Part shown: one piece after another, positions 22,668 through 34,138 of the stretch
Layout: every line of letters starts with the position of its first letter
Numbering within the stretch: the first letter of the stretch is position 1
From: Chionoecetes opilio
Taxonomy: Eukaryota; Arthropoda; Malacostraca; Decapoda; Majidae
NCBI GenBank assembly: GCA_016584305.1
Contig: JACEEZ010012826.1
Coordinates: 162,001-226,000, forward strand
Length of the DNA stretch: 64,000 bases
Direction: 5' to 3'
Program-made: the position numbers and the translations under genes
Notes under the pieces: model-generated
What the model was told of the DNA's origin: nothing
Seen by the model: only the letters and a program-made list of their open reading frames with translations
Databases searched by the model: none

Positions 22668-23657
22668 CGTGGCCGGACAGTTTGCCTACGGACAGTTTGC
22701 CTACCGGACAGTTTGCCTACGGACAGTTTGCCTACGGACAGTTTGCCTACGGACAGTTTGCCTACGGACAGTTTGCCTACCGGACAGTTTGCCTACGGAC
22801 AGTTTGCCTACGGACAGTTTGCCTACGGACAGTTTGCCTACGGACAGTTTGCCTACGGACAATTTGCCTACCGGACAGTTTGCCTACGGACAATTTGCCT
22901 ACGGACAGTTTGCCTACGGACAGTTTGCCTACGGACAATTTGCCTACCGGACAGTTTGTCTACCGGACAATTTGCCTACCGGACAATTTGCCTACCGGAC
23001 AGTTTGCCTACCGGACAGTTTGCCTACCGGACAGTTTGCCTACCGGACAATTTGCCTACCGGACAATTTGCCTACGGACACTTTGCCTACCGGACACTTT
23101 GCCTACGGACAGTTTGCCTACCGGACAATTTGCCTACCGGACAATTTGCCTACCGGACAGTTTGCCTACCGGACAATTTGCCTACCGGACAATTTGCCTA
23201 CGGACACTTTGCCTACCGGACAGTTTGCCTACGGACAGTTTGCCTACCGGACAATTTGCCTACCGGACAGTTTGCCTACCGGACAGTTTGCCTACCGGAC
23301 AGTTTGCCTACGGACACTTTGCCTACCGGACAATTTGCCTACGGACACTTTGCCTACGGTCACTTTGCCTCAGTGTTAAAACAGGAAAAAATTTCTTTAC
23401 CTTGGTTAGGTTAGGTTAGGTTAGGTTAGGTTAGGTTAGGTTAGTTAGTTAGCTAGCAAAGTGTCCGTAGGCAAAGTGTCCGTAGGCAAATTGTCCGGTA
23501 GGCAAACTGTCCGGTAGGCAAACTGTCCATAGGCAAACTGTCCGGTAGGCAAACTGTCCATAGGCAAACTGTCCGGTAGGCAAACTGTCCGTAGGCAAAC
23601 TGTCCGGTAGGCAAACTGTCCGTAGGCAAACTGTCCGTAGGCAAACTGTCCGGGCAC
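22668..23657. mobile_element. Foldback (FB)-like element built of 15/16-bp units
   Basis: The left arm 22675-23370 is about 45 units of GGACAGTTTGCCTAC with or without an extra C (variants CAG/CAA/CAC). The right arm, about 23459-23652, has about 13 units in inverted orientation. Between them is (TTAGG)n at about 23403-23445. CATCTTGGC flanks both sides (22659-22667 and 23658-23666), a 9-bp target duplication. Long open frames through the arms are an artefact of the repeat. Confidence 0.85.
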
Positions 23658-23689
23658 CATCTTGGCTAAATATAATATCCCCCTTCCAG

Positions 23690-23834
23690 GCCAGTGTGTC
23701 CTGCCATTGGGTGTCGTGCACGGCATGGCATCCTCCAAGACACTGATGTGGGAGGACGTGTCCTGCTTCACCGGGACGTAGCAGCAACTGGAGAAGTGGA
23801 TTGTACACACTTCTTCCTTAATGAAGCAGCCTAA
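23690..23834 (+). CDS. Candidate terminal exon, unknown protein
   Basis: After a good pyrimidine tract and acceptor (ATATCCCCCTTCCAG, 23675-23689) one frame is open for 47 codons to TAA 23832-23834. It encodes PVCPAIGCRARHGILQDTD, then VGGRVLLHRDVAATGE and VDCTHFFLNEAA. The first base completes a split codon, which fits the phase of the candidate exon ending at 15328 (AG|G, Arg). The composition is protein-like and the sequence is single-copy in the window. I do not recognise it. The Foldback-like element ends 32 bp upstream. The join with 15177-15328 is inference; other exons could lie between. Confidence 0.35.
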
Positions 23835-24678
23835 AGCATACGTATCTGAAGGTAAACTACTGTGTTATGTTTACTTGATAGCTGAAATGAAAGCTTATCA
23901 AAAGTTTTTATTCTTAAACAATGACTGACGTGACCACTGGAAGGGAACCAGAAAACAGTTAAAATTTGTTACAGTTAATGAAAAATTACCAAGGTGGAGG
24001 GATTTGCAATATGTCCTTACATGTGACTTGACTAATCCAGGACAGTTTGGGATGAAAGAGTCAGTCTTCAACTTTTGCTTGATGTGGGAGGCTCAGTGCT
24101 ATACTCATAGGCTTATTTTTGCCTTTAAGCCTTAGGAATGATTCTGCAAAGTAAAGTAAGATGGACAAATGCCTTATAAGTGAGGAAAGAAACTGTGAGC
24201 ACCACATAAAATGTTGAAAGTTGAGCACTTTCCAGGGGCAATCTGAGGCCTATGGAGGGATATGTTAGACTATCAAAGTGATATTCAGTTAGAAAAAAAG
24301 TATTTTCAAAAGAACATTGGGGAAGAATTAAACGAAAGTTCATCTGAGATTTCAGTCTCGGGTCCATTTTCTCTGCTGGTGAGTATAATAATCCAAGCTG
24401 GAAATGTGAAAATTCGTGTTCTCAGGTACGTTTTATTGAAAAGAAAAGACCAATAATAATACCAAACATACTGAACAATTAAAATGCAAAAAATATGGCA
24501 GTTGTTTATAATCCCATCAACATAAATGTGTTATGTACGTACCTTAGTCTACCTATAACCATACGTTGAAAATTCTGTATACACAAACAGCTATGATTTT
24601 CAGACATGGGCATGCAAATGTTACATTAGACACAATGGTGATGATACCTTCATTCGGCAGCAATATATTTAGTTCAGC
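23835..24678. other. Non-coding stretch
   Basis: No gene or clear repeat recognised. Confidence 0.4.
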
Positions 24679-25525
24679 TTAATACGTACTAAGATTATCA
24701 TGCCAACTGTCAAATTCATCAACAATGCAATCTAAATCAATTCCCTCAGCGAGTGCACTTTCAATCGACAATAGTGCAATGTTACTCAATCTGTCACTTG
24801 TCATAGAATTTCTGAGAATTTTTTTCACCAATTTCATTTTTGAAATGCTCCTCTCACATGAAGCGCTGGTAACAGGAAGAGTTACGGCTATCAACAATAA
24901 CTTGTATAAACAATCAAATGCAGCCTTGTACGGACATATGATTGACAGGAATTGTGCAATTGATGTAGGTTGTTCAGGTTCTTTCATGAGTAATTTTTTC
25001 ACTTTAGGTATCTCATGTTTTAAATCACTTTGATTGACTGAGTAGGCCACTGCAAATGCCTTCAAATTTTGTTCAGACAAGAATGTCTGTCCTCCAGGAC
25101 AGAGAGCTGAAATACCACAGAAAATCGCAGATGAGTCTTTGGTAAAACGACAGTCTAACTCGCTAATCAAACAGTCTAATACTTCATACAAAATGCTGCT
25201 GTGCTGCACGTGACTTGAGTCATATCTTTGACCGGTTGTTTCCAGCACGATGAATTAATCAAGTTGTCGAGGTTTTCTTCTCCGACTTGCACGACTTGCA
25301 CGGCCATAAGATGGTAGTGTAAAGTGCCTGCATGCAAAATAGAATATCGCATCACGTTCTTGAGAATATTCAGCCCATTCATATTTGTCAAACCAAGCAC
25401 CCACGAATGACTGAGCATGAGACTTCCCTTTACTATGCTTAGGATACTCTCTGAGACGTGGTTGAACAGGAGTATCAGCAGCCGATTTAGAGATGTCAGT
25501 TGGTGCAGCATCCTCCTTCTTTTGA
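24679..25525 (-). pseudogene. Internally deleted hAT-type transposase (TTF finger + dimerisation domain)
   Basis: On the minus strand the 5' part (about 25525-25255) reads SFVGAWFDKYEWAEYSQERD and AIFYFACRHF, the TTF-type zinc finger seen at the N-terminus of ZMYM1-like hAT proteins. After a stop and frame change, 25248-24679 is open for 189 codons and ends with LLLIAVTLPVTSASCERSIS, KMKLVKKILRNSMTSDRLSN and IALLSIESALAEG, the hAT C-terminal dimerisation domain. The several hundred residues with the catalytic core that normally lie between are absent. The finger is joined almost directly to the C-terminal third, so it is a deleted, non-autonomous copy. Confidence 0.75.
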
Positions 25526-25754
25526 TAATAATAATAATTATTATTGTTATTTTTATTATTGTAAGCAGTATTACCAACTCCTGTTATCGCTCTAGTGGTA
25601 GTGAGTTGAGCTCGGCGGCGGCCGTGCGACCGACCCGTGGCCCCTTGCCACGGGGCCACGATCGCGGCTTGAAAGTGGGCCCGTGGGGGGGCCAGGCAGG
25701 GGGCCAGCCTAATTTCAAGGGGGGCCATGGCCCCCCCATGCACCACGTAGAAAC

Positions 25755-26065
25755 GCCACTGGTTCTCGGTGACCCGAGTTCGATCCCCGAAGAAAACCAA
25801 AACCTTTCTGCACCGTCGAGTGGCCTAAGAACACCCACATGCCCTGCCCATCAACCCTACCTTCGATTGCGAGTGCATCGGAGGACACAGGGGGGCGGCA
25901 TGAGCCTCTAATCTACAGGTGTCACTATAAGAATCCTGCCTGCGCCACCACGGGCGATGGCCAACCATCACAACCCTCAAGTGAGCCTCCAGGGCCTGCC
26001 ATCCGAGCCCTGGGTTACCACTGCCTACAGGCGCTATAGGCACAAATGTACAAAAAAAAAAAAAA
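25755..26065 (+). mobile_element. SINE, copy 1
   Basis: Has a B-box-like GAGTTCGATCCCC, then the body (CATCAACCCTACCTTCGATT, GAGTGCATCGGAGGA, AATCCTGCCTGCGCCACCAC) and an A-rich tail at 26046-26066. Relatives are at 54605-54885 and, degraded, 45690-45900. The 5' limit is uncertain. Confidence 0.75.
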
Positions 26066-26138
26066 AACTTTTAGACTATAGGGGTGCTGATGTCTTTTCT
26101 TCAGAGGCTTTTCTTGATATGTTTTTTTAATCTTTCAG

Positions 26139-26197
26139 GTTTTTGGATGTGGGCCAGCCCAGCCTGAGAAACGCACACACAGCAGGGTGGCTGAGTG
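26139..26197 (+). other. Weak candidate 59-nt exon
   Basis: Bounded by AATCTTTCAG and GTAAGA. One frame encodes FLDVGQPSLRNAHTAGWLS. It would also accept a phase 2 upstream exon. No homology recognised; may be chance. Confidence 0.15.
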
Positions 26198-26388
26198 GTA
26201 AGATATCATGTACTGTTTGTAGGGTTTATTGTACAGTTAGTTAGCTGGTATTGGGTTTCTTTCAGCTCAAAATATTTAAATATGTTAGTTTCAATTTTGA
26301 TTCTTAAGTTTCAGAATGTGGGAATTATTTCATGGTAATTAGATTAACATTACTTTATACAGTACGTATACAATTCAGATGCAGTGTA

Positions 26389-27349
26389 CAGTGCTTGTCA
26401 AAATAATGCGAAGTCTTGAATGCGAATGTGCATTATTATCACAGCTGGGCAGTATTTAAATACATTTGTATTTAAATACGTATTTAATCATCAAGACATC
26501 ATCAACATAAAGATAGTGAAATTCAGGAATTCCAAATTTTTTCTGATGTCATTGCAAACAAGGGGTAAATTTGCTATGTTGGACGCCTTTCGGCGAACTA
26601 CAACCATGATTTTCGCAAAATAGACATCAATACAATTCAAATGAGCCTGGTTTGGCTTTGTTCTAAGAAAGTGCAAGGTATACCTCATTTTCTAGCCTAG
26701 AAGCCACTCCACTAATAGTAGTTCATGAAGACGACATGGTATGGTTCTTACTGACCTCCCACTGAACACTTTTGGATTATATTCTTTGAATTTTTTGGCT
26801 GTAACTTGTCGGATTGGATTCAAATTTAAGTTTCTTAATGTTACCAGTGCATTTGGTTGTTTTCCTAGGGGCTCTGGCCTTTTCTTGTGAGCTGGCATAT
26901 CTATGCTGCCACCTTCCCTATGCCAATAAAGGTACTTACTTGAAAACTGAAGTGAGTGATACAAACAGTAACTTACAGATTTCTTTGAGAATGAACGGCT
27001 TCCTTTAAACCAATGATTTGTGCAATATGTAACTTTACATGGTAAGTCTTTTGTTGGGGTCATCAGAAGCACAGAAAAAAAAAACCCTACTAAGAATTCT
27101 ATGTCCACACAAGTAGCACCACACACACTTGATGTCAGAGCTATCCATCACAATAGCACTCCATGGGGAAGCTTACAAGGCGCTAATGGAAATTCTAACC
27201 GAAGCTGTCTTGCCCTCACAGAGCCTATGACGTCATGTAGGTTTCACATTATTCTGACTAAAATACTAAATCCTCAAAAACATCACTATTTTTTGCCCAT
27301 AATAATGCTCACTCACTTTGGAGAGTTTGCGTTATTTTGACGAGCCCTG
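26389..27349 (-). mobile_element. Decayed Tc1-like transposon
   Basis: Ends CAGTGCTTGTCAAAATAATG (left) and, inverted, CAGGGCTCGTCAAAATAACG (right), both flanked by TA (26387-26388 and 27350-27351). On the minus strand, about 26900-26692 reads LNLNPIRQVTAKKFKEYN and GRSVRTIPCRLHELLL, resembling the second helix-turn-helix of Tc1 transposases. About 26640-26560 gives HLNCIDVYFAKIMVVVRRKA, a remnant of the C-terminal region. The element is 961 bp, so part of the DDE core is gone. A short piece of the hAT-like MITE is present at 26441-26490. Confidence 0.7.
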
Positions 27350-27450
27350 TACCAAAAAATATTATTAAGTCTTGCACCTTTGTCTCTCCTCTCTCCTACT
27401 CTCTTGCATAATAATGTAAAAGATTTTTAGCAACTAGAAAATATATCATA

Positions 27451-27933
27451 CTAGCCGCAAAGCCACCCTCCAGGCGGACTTTTTGGCTAGCTCCTGCGGA
27501 GGGCTATTAGTGGGCCTTCGACCCAGCAAACACAGACTCTCCAGATAGCCCCTTCTAGCTTTCCTGAAATCATGGATGTAGAAATGTATGTATTAACGCC
27601 AACCCATTCACTCACCCATTACCCCCCACCCATTACCCATCACCCCCCACCTATTCCCTCACCCATCACCCCACACCCCACCCATTACCTATCACCCTAC
27701 ATCAAGGTTTCCTCAATTCTCTCAACCCAATTCCTCAATTCTCTCAATAATTTCACAATTATCGCTAATAGGCTGCTAAAAAAAAGAGGAGATTGGATCA
27801 TCCTATAAGTGGGCTTAAAACCTTCCCCTGCTCGACCCGGTTCCAAAACTGTGCCATATGAGGGGATTGCGTCACTGGGGGCGGCACCTATCGCGGACAC
27901 ACAGACAGACACTTTCGCTTATATTATCATAGA
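27451..27933 (-). mobile_element. Non-autonomous Helitron, copy 2
   Basis: Read on the minus strand it starts TCTATGATAATATAAGCG and ends GCGGCTAG, with the hairpin CCGCCT-GGA-GGGTGG just before the end. It is flanked by A and T. The body matches the copy at 5511-6038, including the GGTGATGGGTAATGGGTGAG minisatellite (shorter here). Confidence 0.85.
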
Positions 27934-27959
27934 TGTGGAAATCAATATTTGAGCTGAAG

Positions 27960-29487
27960 GAGAGATTATTTCTGGGGACAGGTTAGCCAGGAGAGTATTT
28001 AGTAATAATTAAAGTTTTTATCATCAGTCTTAAATACTCTCCGGAGATGAACTGCGTGTGTATTATTTATAAATTAAACTAACCACTGTTCCTTAATTTG
28101 TTTTTATTTCAAAGTAAAATGTACAATAATTGAATTTTAACAATAACAATCTTGCGAAATGTTATAACTTCCTTTCTTCATAAATTCTCTAGTTTGACAA
28201 AATATTTCCTAAAACTTATGAACATCACGACAGTTTCCAGTTACTTGCATTTCTCCTCCTACCCCCTTCACGTCCTAGTCTATCATGCTATTCCCTCCTT
28301 ACAGATCTTTCACCCTCCACACATGTATACTGCAAGCAATATTTTCACCTCAGATGTACCATACATCAAAATAGTCTCTTGTACATTAAACTTTAAAAGC
28401 TATGATATCTAATGTAAAGAAAGGCTGTGCCCCTATTTGCCTCTCATGAGTTTAATCTCTCTCAGTCCTACAATCCCATCGTCATCAATCTTTCATCTTC
28501 ATTAATAACTTTTATGGTTAGTCTTCAATTCCTGCTTTCTTGTCATGCCGCCTATCTATATACTGCACGAATCTTTCACCTATTCCTGCATTTTCCCCAT
28601 CCTTTCATGTCCAGCAGTATTAAAGTGTGTACTAAAGTCTGAGATATTTTCACTTTAAATTCAATCCTAGCCTCTTTTCATGATATGCTTGAAGATCGTA
28701 CTGTTTATCATCTTCCTTGTTATTTCACTGCCATATCCTTCTATATTATCCTCATAGCAAAGTAACCATTCCATCTTCTATATCCTTATTGTCTTCCACT
28801 TTTCGGCAGGTTTCTTATAGGTGGACGTGGTCAATGAGGTTACGGGTGGCAGGCTAGATGGACGTTGTTTTAATGAGGTTACGGGTGGCAGGCTTCCTCC
28901 TAAATCAGACCAATGACACAGCAGCTCCTGTAGAGAAGAGAACACTTCACAGCAATACCTGACACACAACTCAACCATATTCCTCTCCAAATAATGTTAC
29001 ACTGACTCAATCATCTCATCTCACTTTCTCCTGGCAGTAACACAAATCTTTACCTATCTAACAACTTTTCTCAGCAGTTACACCATCCATTCCCTCAGTT
29101 TTTACCACCATTTCATTCATATTACACCATCTCAATCCAGGCTTAATCACCCACACCATCAGTCTCTGGTGCCACACTTCTCAGTCAAATATCACGCTCT
29201 GTTTCCCCTTCTTTCGTATCATATCTGGCATACGCTACTGTGGGATTTTGATAATATGTAGTTCCTTCCATACACTGTTTCCACACTTGGGTTAGAAGAT
29301 TAGTATAAAGGGTTTCCTCATACCACATCACAAAGTTGGGAGACTTTTCCTTTTGTACCATTCCAGAGTATTCTTTCATTCCAACTTTTTTAAGTCTACA
29401 TTTCGCATCTCATTTTTTCCTCTTAATCAGTCCCACACATTGAATTGGTCTTTCACTGCTCTATCTCACTTTTCCGCGTTTTCCCAT
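27960..29487. other. No gene recognised; pyrimidine-rich
   Basis: Scattered CTCC/TTCATTC-rich sequence, possibly decayed minus-strand LINE. A 39-bp direct duplication around AATGAGGTTACGGGTGGCAG lies at about 28833-28895. Confidence 0.4.
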
Positions 29488-30135
29488 CTACCGTAGATAA
29501 CAGTGAAGTCGCCAGTTCTACGTTTCTTTGTTATTTACATACGTGTGGTGGCGTTAATAGTTACATTTCTACATCCATGATTTCAGGACAGTTAGAAGGG
29601 TCTATCTGGAAAGTCTGTGTCATTTTGTGTCTTCATCTGTGTCATTAGGGCTATAAATGAACAAATTACAAAAATAAAACCGAGTGGCGACCTCACTATA
29701 CCTACTACAGTAAAGTCGCCAGCTAGTATTTTAACCCAACAGTTGAGTCGCCACTCTGGAGAATTCAGGTAAATTAGAGGTAAAGTAAAACAAGTCTATA
29801 TATATTAGCTGCGGAAGATGCTTGGATATATGAAAATTCCTCTGCCAACGTGAAAATAAATTCTATTCAAGTTTGAAAGATCTGGCAAGTCTTGTGTCCT
29901 GTCGCCCGAAAGGCTATTGTTTACTGTCTGTCATCGCGCGAAGAAAAACGTGAGAAGCAAAAGGCGCAACAGTTATATTTGCAGATACAAAGCATAAAAC
30001 AACGCTGAAACAGGGTAGATTATACAGTCATGATATAAACTACTGTGTAACATCTTCAGTGGCACATAAAAATCCGTAGTAATGCTATAATTCGTAATAT
30101 TTGGCGCTTGGCGACTTCACTGTTATCTACGGTAG
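29488..30135. mobile_element. TIR element, relative of 5345-6099
   Basis: Perfect 27-bp inverted ends starting CTACCGTAGATAACAGTG (29488) and mirrored at 30109-30135. Near the right end, GCTATAATTCGTAATATTTG is the uninterrupted version of the Helitron insertion site in the other copy. An internal piece near 29568-29625 matches Helitron interior sequence. Confidence 0.85.
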
Positions 30136-30493
30136 CTCTTAACACCTCTCTGCTTCTGTTAATCATCATTCATTCATACACATTCCCCCTTCCATATACA
30201 CTATACAGTTAGCGCCATTCGACTTTAGAACTTTCGGTGACGTGAGCGTCATATTTCAAAAACTGGTAACCTCTCTTTTTCAGAGTCTGTAAAGGGGCCC
30301 GGGAGAAAATGACTGCATGGCAACTTAGGGCAGCCCTTCACTCATCTGCACGGATAGATTTGAATTATTTAAAGGGTCCAGTGTTTGACAAAATATTGTT
30401 AGAAAGAGGATTATCTCACCGACCGCTCATTGTTTTGGCTTATAAAACGGTTGTGTTCGTTCTACACTTTGTATTCTACTGTGCTAATGCGCG

Positions 30494-30656
30494 ATGCCTG
30501 GGAAATATACAAGCCATGATGACATAGTACGAGTAATAGTTGCATAAGAATGATGAAACAAATAGAGAAATAAGCCGTATAACTGGTGTCAACGAAAAGA
30601 CAGTGAGTGTGTTGGTAAAGAAATGGCGCGGTGAGGAATGCCAGGATATCCCTCAC
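30494..30656 (+). pseudogene. Possible Tc1/mariner helix-turn-helix fragment
   Basis: Reads MPGKYTSHDDIVRVIV, then after a frameshift NDETNREISRITGVNEKTVS and VLVKKWRGEE. The "NREISRITGVNEKTV" part looks like a transposase or repressor helix-turn-helix. No catalytic region follows. Confidence 0.4.
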
Positions 30657-31149
30657 AGTGTATCACCTCAGTGTATCAGTATCACCTGTATAGTGTACTA
30701 CTCCTTGCATTCCTCAGATCAACATTTCGTGCCAATCTTTTATCCACCATTTGTTACATCCTACTTTGTATCTTAAGTCACTTTCATATGCCTTTCAATA
30801 AACAACTCTCACCTCATTTAATCTCTACTATCATTGCATACTTTGGTGCAATCAGTGCCGTTCTCGCTACTCTTCTGTTCCACTTGAGTTTCTCAATTTC
30901 ACTCATTGATTGAAGTCCCATCCATATCTTACATTGAACTTCTATACTTCTAGCTGTCATCTTTACAGCACTCAAGGTGGCTCACTCATTGGTCCATACT
31001 AAGAGTTATCTTTTTATTCTTTGTCCTTATCTAAGTATTTATCTTAATCTTCCATTGGGGTTAATCTACATCCCTTGCTTCTTTTTACTCATTTCTCCTG
31101 ACTAACAAATTTTTTTTTGTTTACCTATCCACTGACTTTTGCACCAAAG

Positions 31150-31400
31150 TTCTTCCAGTACTACCTCAGTTGACTCATTTAAAACTACCACATTATCTAC
31201 ATATAGCACCATGCATATCTTGTCCTTTGAAACTGTCTCCTTCATTAATGTTTCTCATCCCGATTGTTAGTTCTGTATGCAAACTAAACAGGGATGGTGA
31301 GTGTATCCTTTTCTCATTCATCCCTAACTCTTCAACCATTCTGTCTTTATATTCCATAGTCTGTATATATCTATCTATCTCTGCCACCAGTTACTAAGAA
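31150..31400 (-). pseudogene. Decayed LINE reverse transcriptase fragment
   Basis: The minus strand encodes MVEELGMNEKRIHSPSLFSL followed by HTEL and, in another frame, CVDNVVVLNEST. This resembles the "SPxLFSLYTE ... YADDTVLLAES" region of RTE-like LINEs but is badly decayed. Confidence 0.4.
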
Positions 31401-31529
31401 CTTCCTAAGGAAATTTCGTGACAGAAGTCTCCATTTGTTGCTCCTTGTATGCTCTAATCTTCTCATTCTTCTCTAGCATTGTCTTCCCATTGCACCGGGG
31501 TCGTCCTCTAGTACCCATCGCATCTACAC

Positions 31530-32390
31530 TGTTACGAGTGGCCTAATTGCTTGTTAGTGTGTGTGGCCACCAAGGACAAGAAGAAGACTTACGCTGGAGA
31601 GAGTGACGAGGAGGAAACAGCCGGTCCGTTGGAGCGAAAGGCAAACAAGTCCGGATGGTAAGCCAGTATCGTCAGCAACCTCAGACGATGAGCAGAGGAG
31701 AGATGAGCCGTCGCACTACTGAAGAAGAGGAGTCTGTTAAACAGGTGCCCGCAGGTGGAGCAAGACCACGCAGGCAGAGGAGGATGACGCGATGATTGGA
31801 AGATAATTGCCTGGAGGATTAACTAGGCTCTGACATCCCCTCTTAACTATTTTGCATTTTTTTTTTTTCCCCATGGGGCACAATTTTACATTCACACTTT
31901 CTTTCTTCTGTTATGGTCGGGTCGCCCACTCATTTTAGGGGGGGGATTGTGTTACGAGTGGCCTAATTGCTTGTATGTTTGCTTGTGTATGCGGCGCTCC
32001 ACAGGGAGGCGGTTCAGACCTCAGCTCGAGACAGAGTGAGTGAGTGGATGAGGAGCACGAGGTGGCGAGGTAGTCAAGACGGTGAAGAGAAGCAGGCTGA
32101 GCAAGCTCCCCCTCCCTCTACAACCTTTGTTAGCCACTCTTCCCCTTGGAATACTGTGGTACACTAACAGACGTGTGTGTTGGAAGCCAGACTGTCTCGT
32201 GGCTGTGGTGGAAATGATGGGGGAATGAAGACCTAAACGTGACACTTGTGTTTGAATCAGCCCGTGTGTCGGTATTATCTCCCAGGCAGTGGGCACGCCG
32301 GGCCACGGAGAGTGGTTTGCAACAATACTCGTACCTACTCTTAGTCCCACACAAGCTGCATGGCACCTCTTAACACTAGTCACTGTTGCT
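31530..32390 (+). mobile_element. Gypsy-like LTR remnant with polypurine tract
   Basis: TGTTACGAGTGGCCTAATTG occurs at 31530 and again at 31950. The second copy is preceded by a polypurine tract (AGGGGGGGGATTG, 31937-31949), as at the start of a 3' LTR. Between the copies is internal sequence with several Lys/Arg/Glu-rich codons but no protease, reverse transcriptase or integrase. So a 25-bp LTR start is joined to the last 400 bp of the internal region. The LTR 3' end near 32390 is a guess. Confidence 0.5.
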
Positions 32391-32584
32391 GGTCATACCA
32401 TTCTTACACACTTTTAAAGTTGTTCTCAGACATTTCAAGACCAATTCTTACTTCATGGAGTGTATGATGGCCGGGAAGGCAGGAGTACGTCACACACTGT
32501 TGTTTGGGAGATGATGCATATGTTGGTGCACTTACCTTTAGAGATAGGATATGTGCCTTATATTACCTGGAAGGCACATATCCT

Positions 32585-34138
32585 ATCTTTAAAGGTAAAT
32601 GCCCTTCGTCGCCTCCGCCTCCTACAAACTATCTTATATGTGTCTTAGGGTGCTGACCGCAAGACCCTCCTCCATCTCCACACTGTCCTGGTCCTCTCCA
32701 CTCTTGACTATGGATGTCATATTTATTCCTCTGCCTCTGCCTCCTGGACCCTGTTCACCACCTAGGCCTCCGTCTGGCTCTAGATGACTTTCGCTCCTCC
32801 CCTGTTGAGAGCCTCTATGCTGAGTCGGGCCTCCCGTCCCTCTCTCACCGTCGAGCCCTCCTATCACTTCGGTGCTATGCTCGCCTTCATCAATTTCCTA
32901 CTTCTAAGATTGCAGTCCCCTAATCTCTCCTCACAGTGATCACCTTCTCCCCTGGTTTGCCATCGCCCTTCCCTGTTCACATGCGCACCCTTCTCTCCCA
33001 TTCCTCCTTTCCTACTCTTAATCTTCTCCCTTTCTACGTTCATTCCTTCCCCCCATATCTGTTCTTCTGTCCCCACTACCTCTCCCAAGTCTACCATTCC
33101 TCCTATTGTCCTCCGCTCTCACTTTCTTGAACACCTTTCCACTCATTCCCCTAGCACTCACGTCTACACTGACGGTTTTAAATCCCACTCTGGTTCTGGC
33201 TTTGCTGTCCTCTTCCCCTCTCTTCATTATCAATACCAACTACCTACAGAATCCACTGTTCTTACAACGGAATTGTACGCCATCCTCTTCGCCTTGAAAC
33301 GCATACTTTTCTACCCATCCTGTTCCTATCATCACTGATTCCCGCAATTCCCTTTCTCTTATACAATCTCTTAGCTCACTTCACCCTCTTGTTCGGGAGA
33401 TCCAAAACTGGTTATTCCGACTATCCATACGTCACAAAACAATTTGCTTCTGCTGGGTACCGAGTCACGTGGGTATCTCGGGCAACGAACGCGTTGATTC
33501 TTTAGCGCGCTCAGCCGCTGTGTCCCAATGCCCCCGTTTCTCAGAACTTGCCAGCTTTCGACTACTACCCTTCCTTTAAATCTTTCCTATTCTACCGCTG
33601 GCAATCCTCCTGGACCACTTTCTCTGCCAATAAATTTCGCCTGATCAAACCCTCTATATCTCCATGGTCAAATCCTTACCACTCTAATAGACGTTGGGAG
33701 ACTGCTCTCGCGCGCTTACGCATAGGCCATACCAACCTCACACACTCCTATCTCATGTCACGCTCCTTCCCAACCCTCTGCACACCCTGTCAAGTTCCTC
33801 TCACTGTCCAACATGTCCTAATATCCTGCCCCCATCTTACTCCTGCCCGTTCCAGTTCCTTCCCTCATTTGTCCTCCCTTTCCCGACCTCCCTGTCTTGC
33901 GGACATTCTCCCGGAATCATCCTCCTTTTTCCTGGAAAATTTAACCGCCTTCCTCCAACAAATCCACATCTTACATCTGATCTAACCATCCCGCTGTAAC
34001 ATTCCGTTCTTTCCCCTTCCCTCATCGTTTCACTATTATTGTTTAACCCCTCCCCTTTATATGCTTTGCCATAGTGCCATATGACCTCTGATATCTGGCA
34101 CATTCCCCTTTTTTGGCATTAAATCAATCAATCAATCA
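32585..34138 (+). pseudogene. Jockey/I-like LINE 3' end with RNase H domain
   Basis: The end of the reverse transcriptase (RRLRLLQTILYVS, LLHLHTVLVLSTLDYG, from 32608) is followed by an RNase H domain with its acidic residues visible: VYTDGFKSHSGSGFAVL (D), LTTELYAILFALKRI (E), ITDSRNSLSLIQSL (D) and WVPSHVGISGNERVDSLA (H/D), about 33150-33520. Then comes RRWETALARLRIGHTNLTHS and a terminal zinc motif CTPCQVPLTVQHVLISCPH. At least three frameshifts and several stops. The 3' end at about 34120-34138 is (AATC)n. All RNase H active-site positions survive, but the copy is dead. Confidence 0.8.

Noticed and set aside
22494..23414. Open frames of up to 306 codons on the plus strand
   Set aside because: They are three frames of the 15/16-bp foldback array; all frames are open because the unit has no stop.
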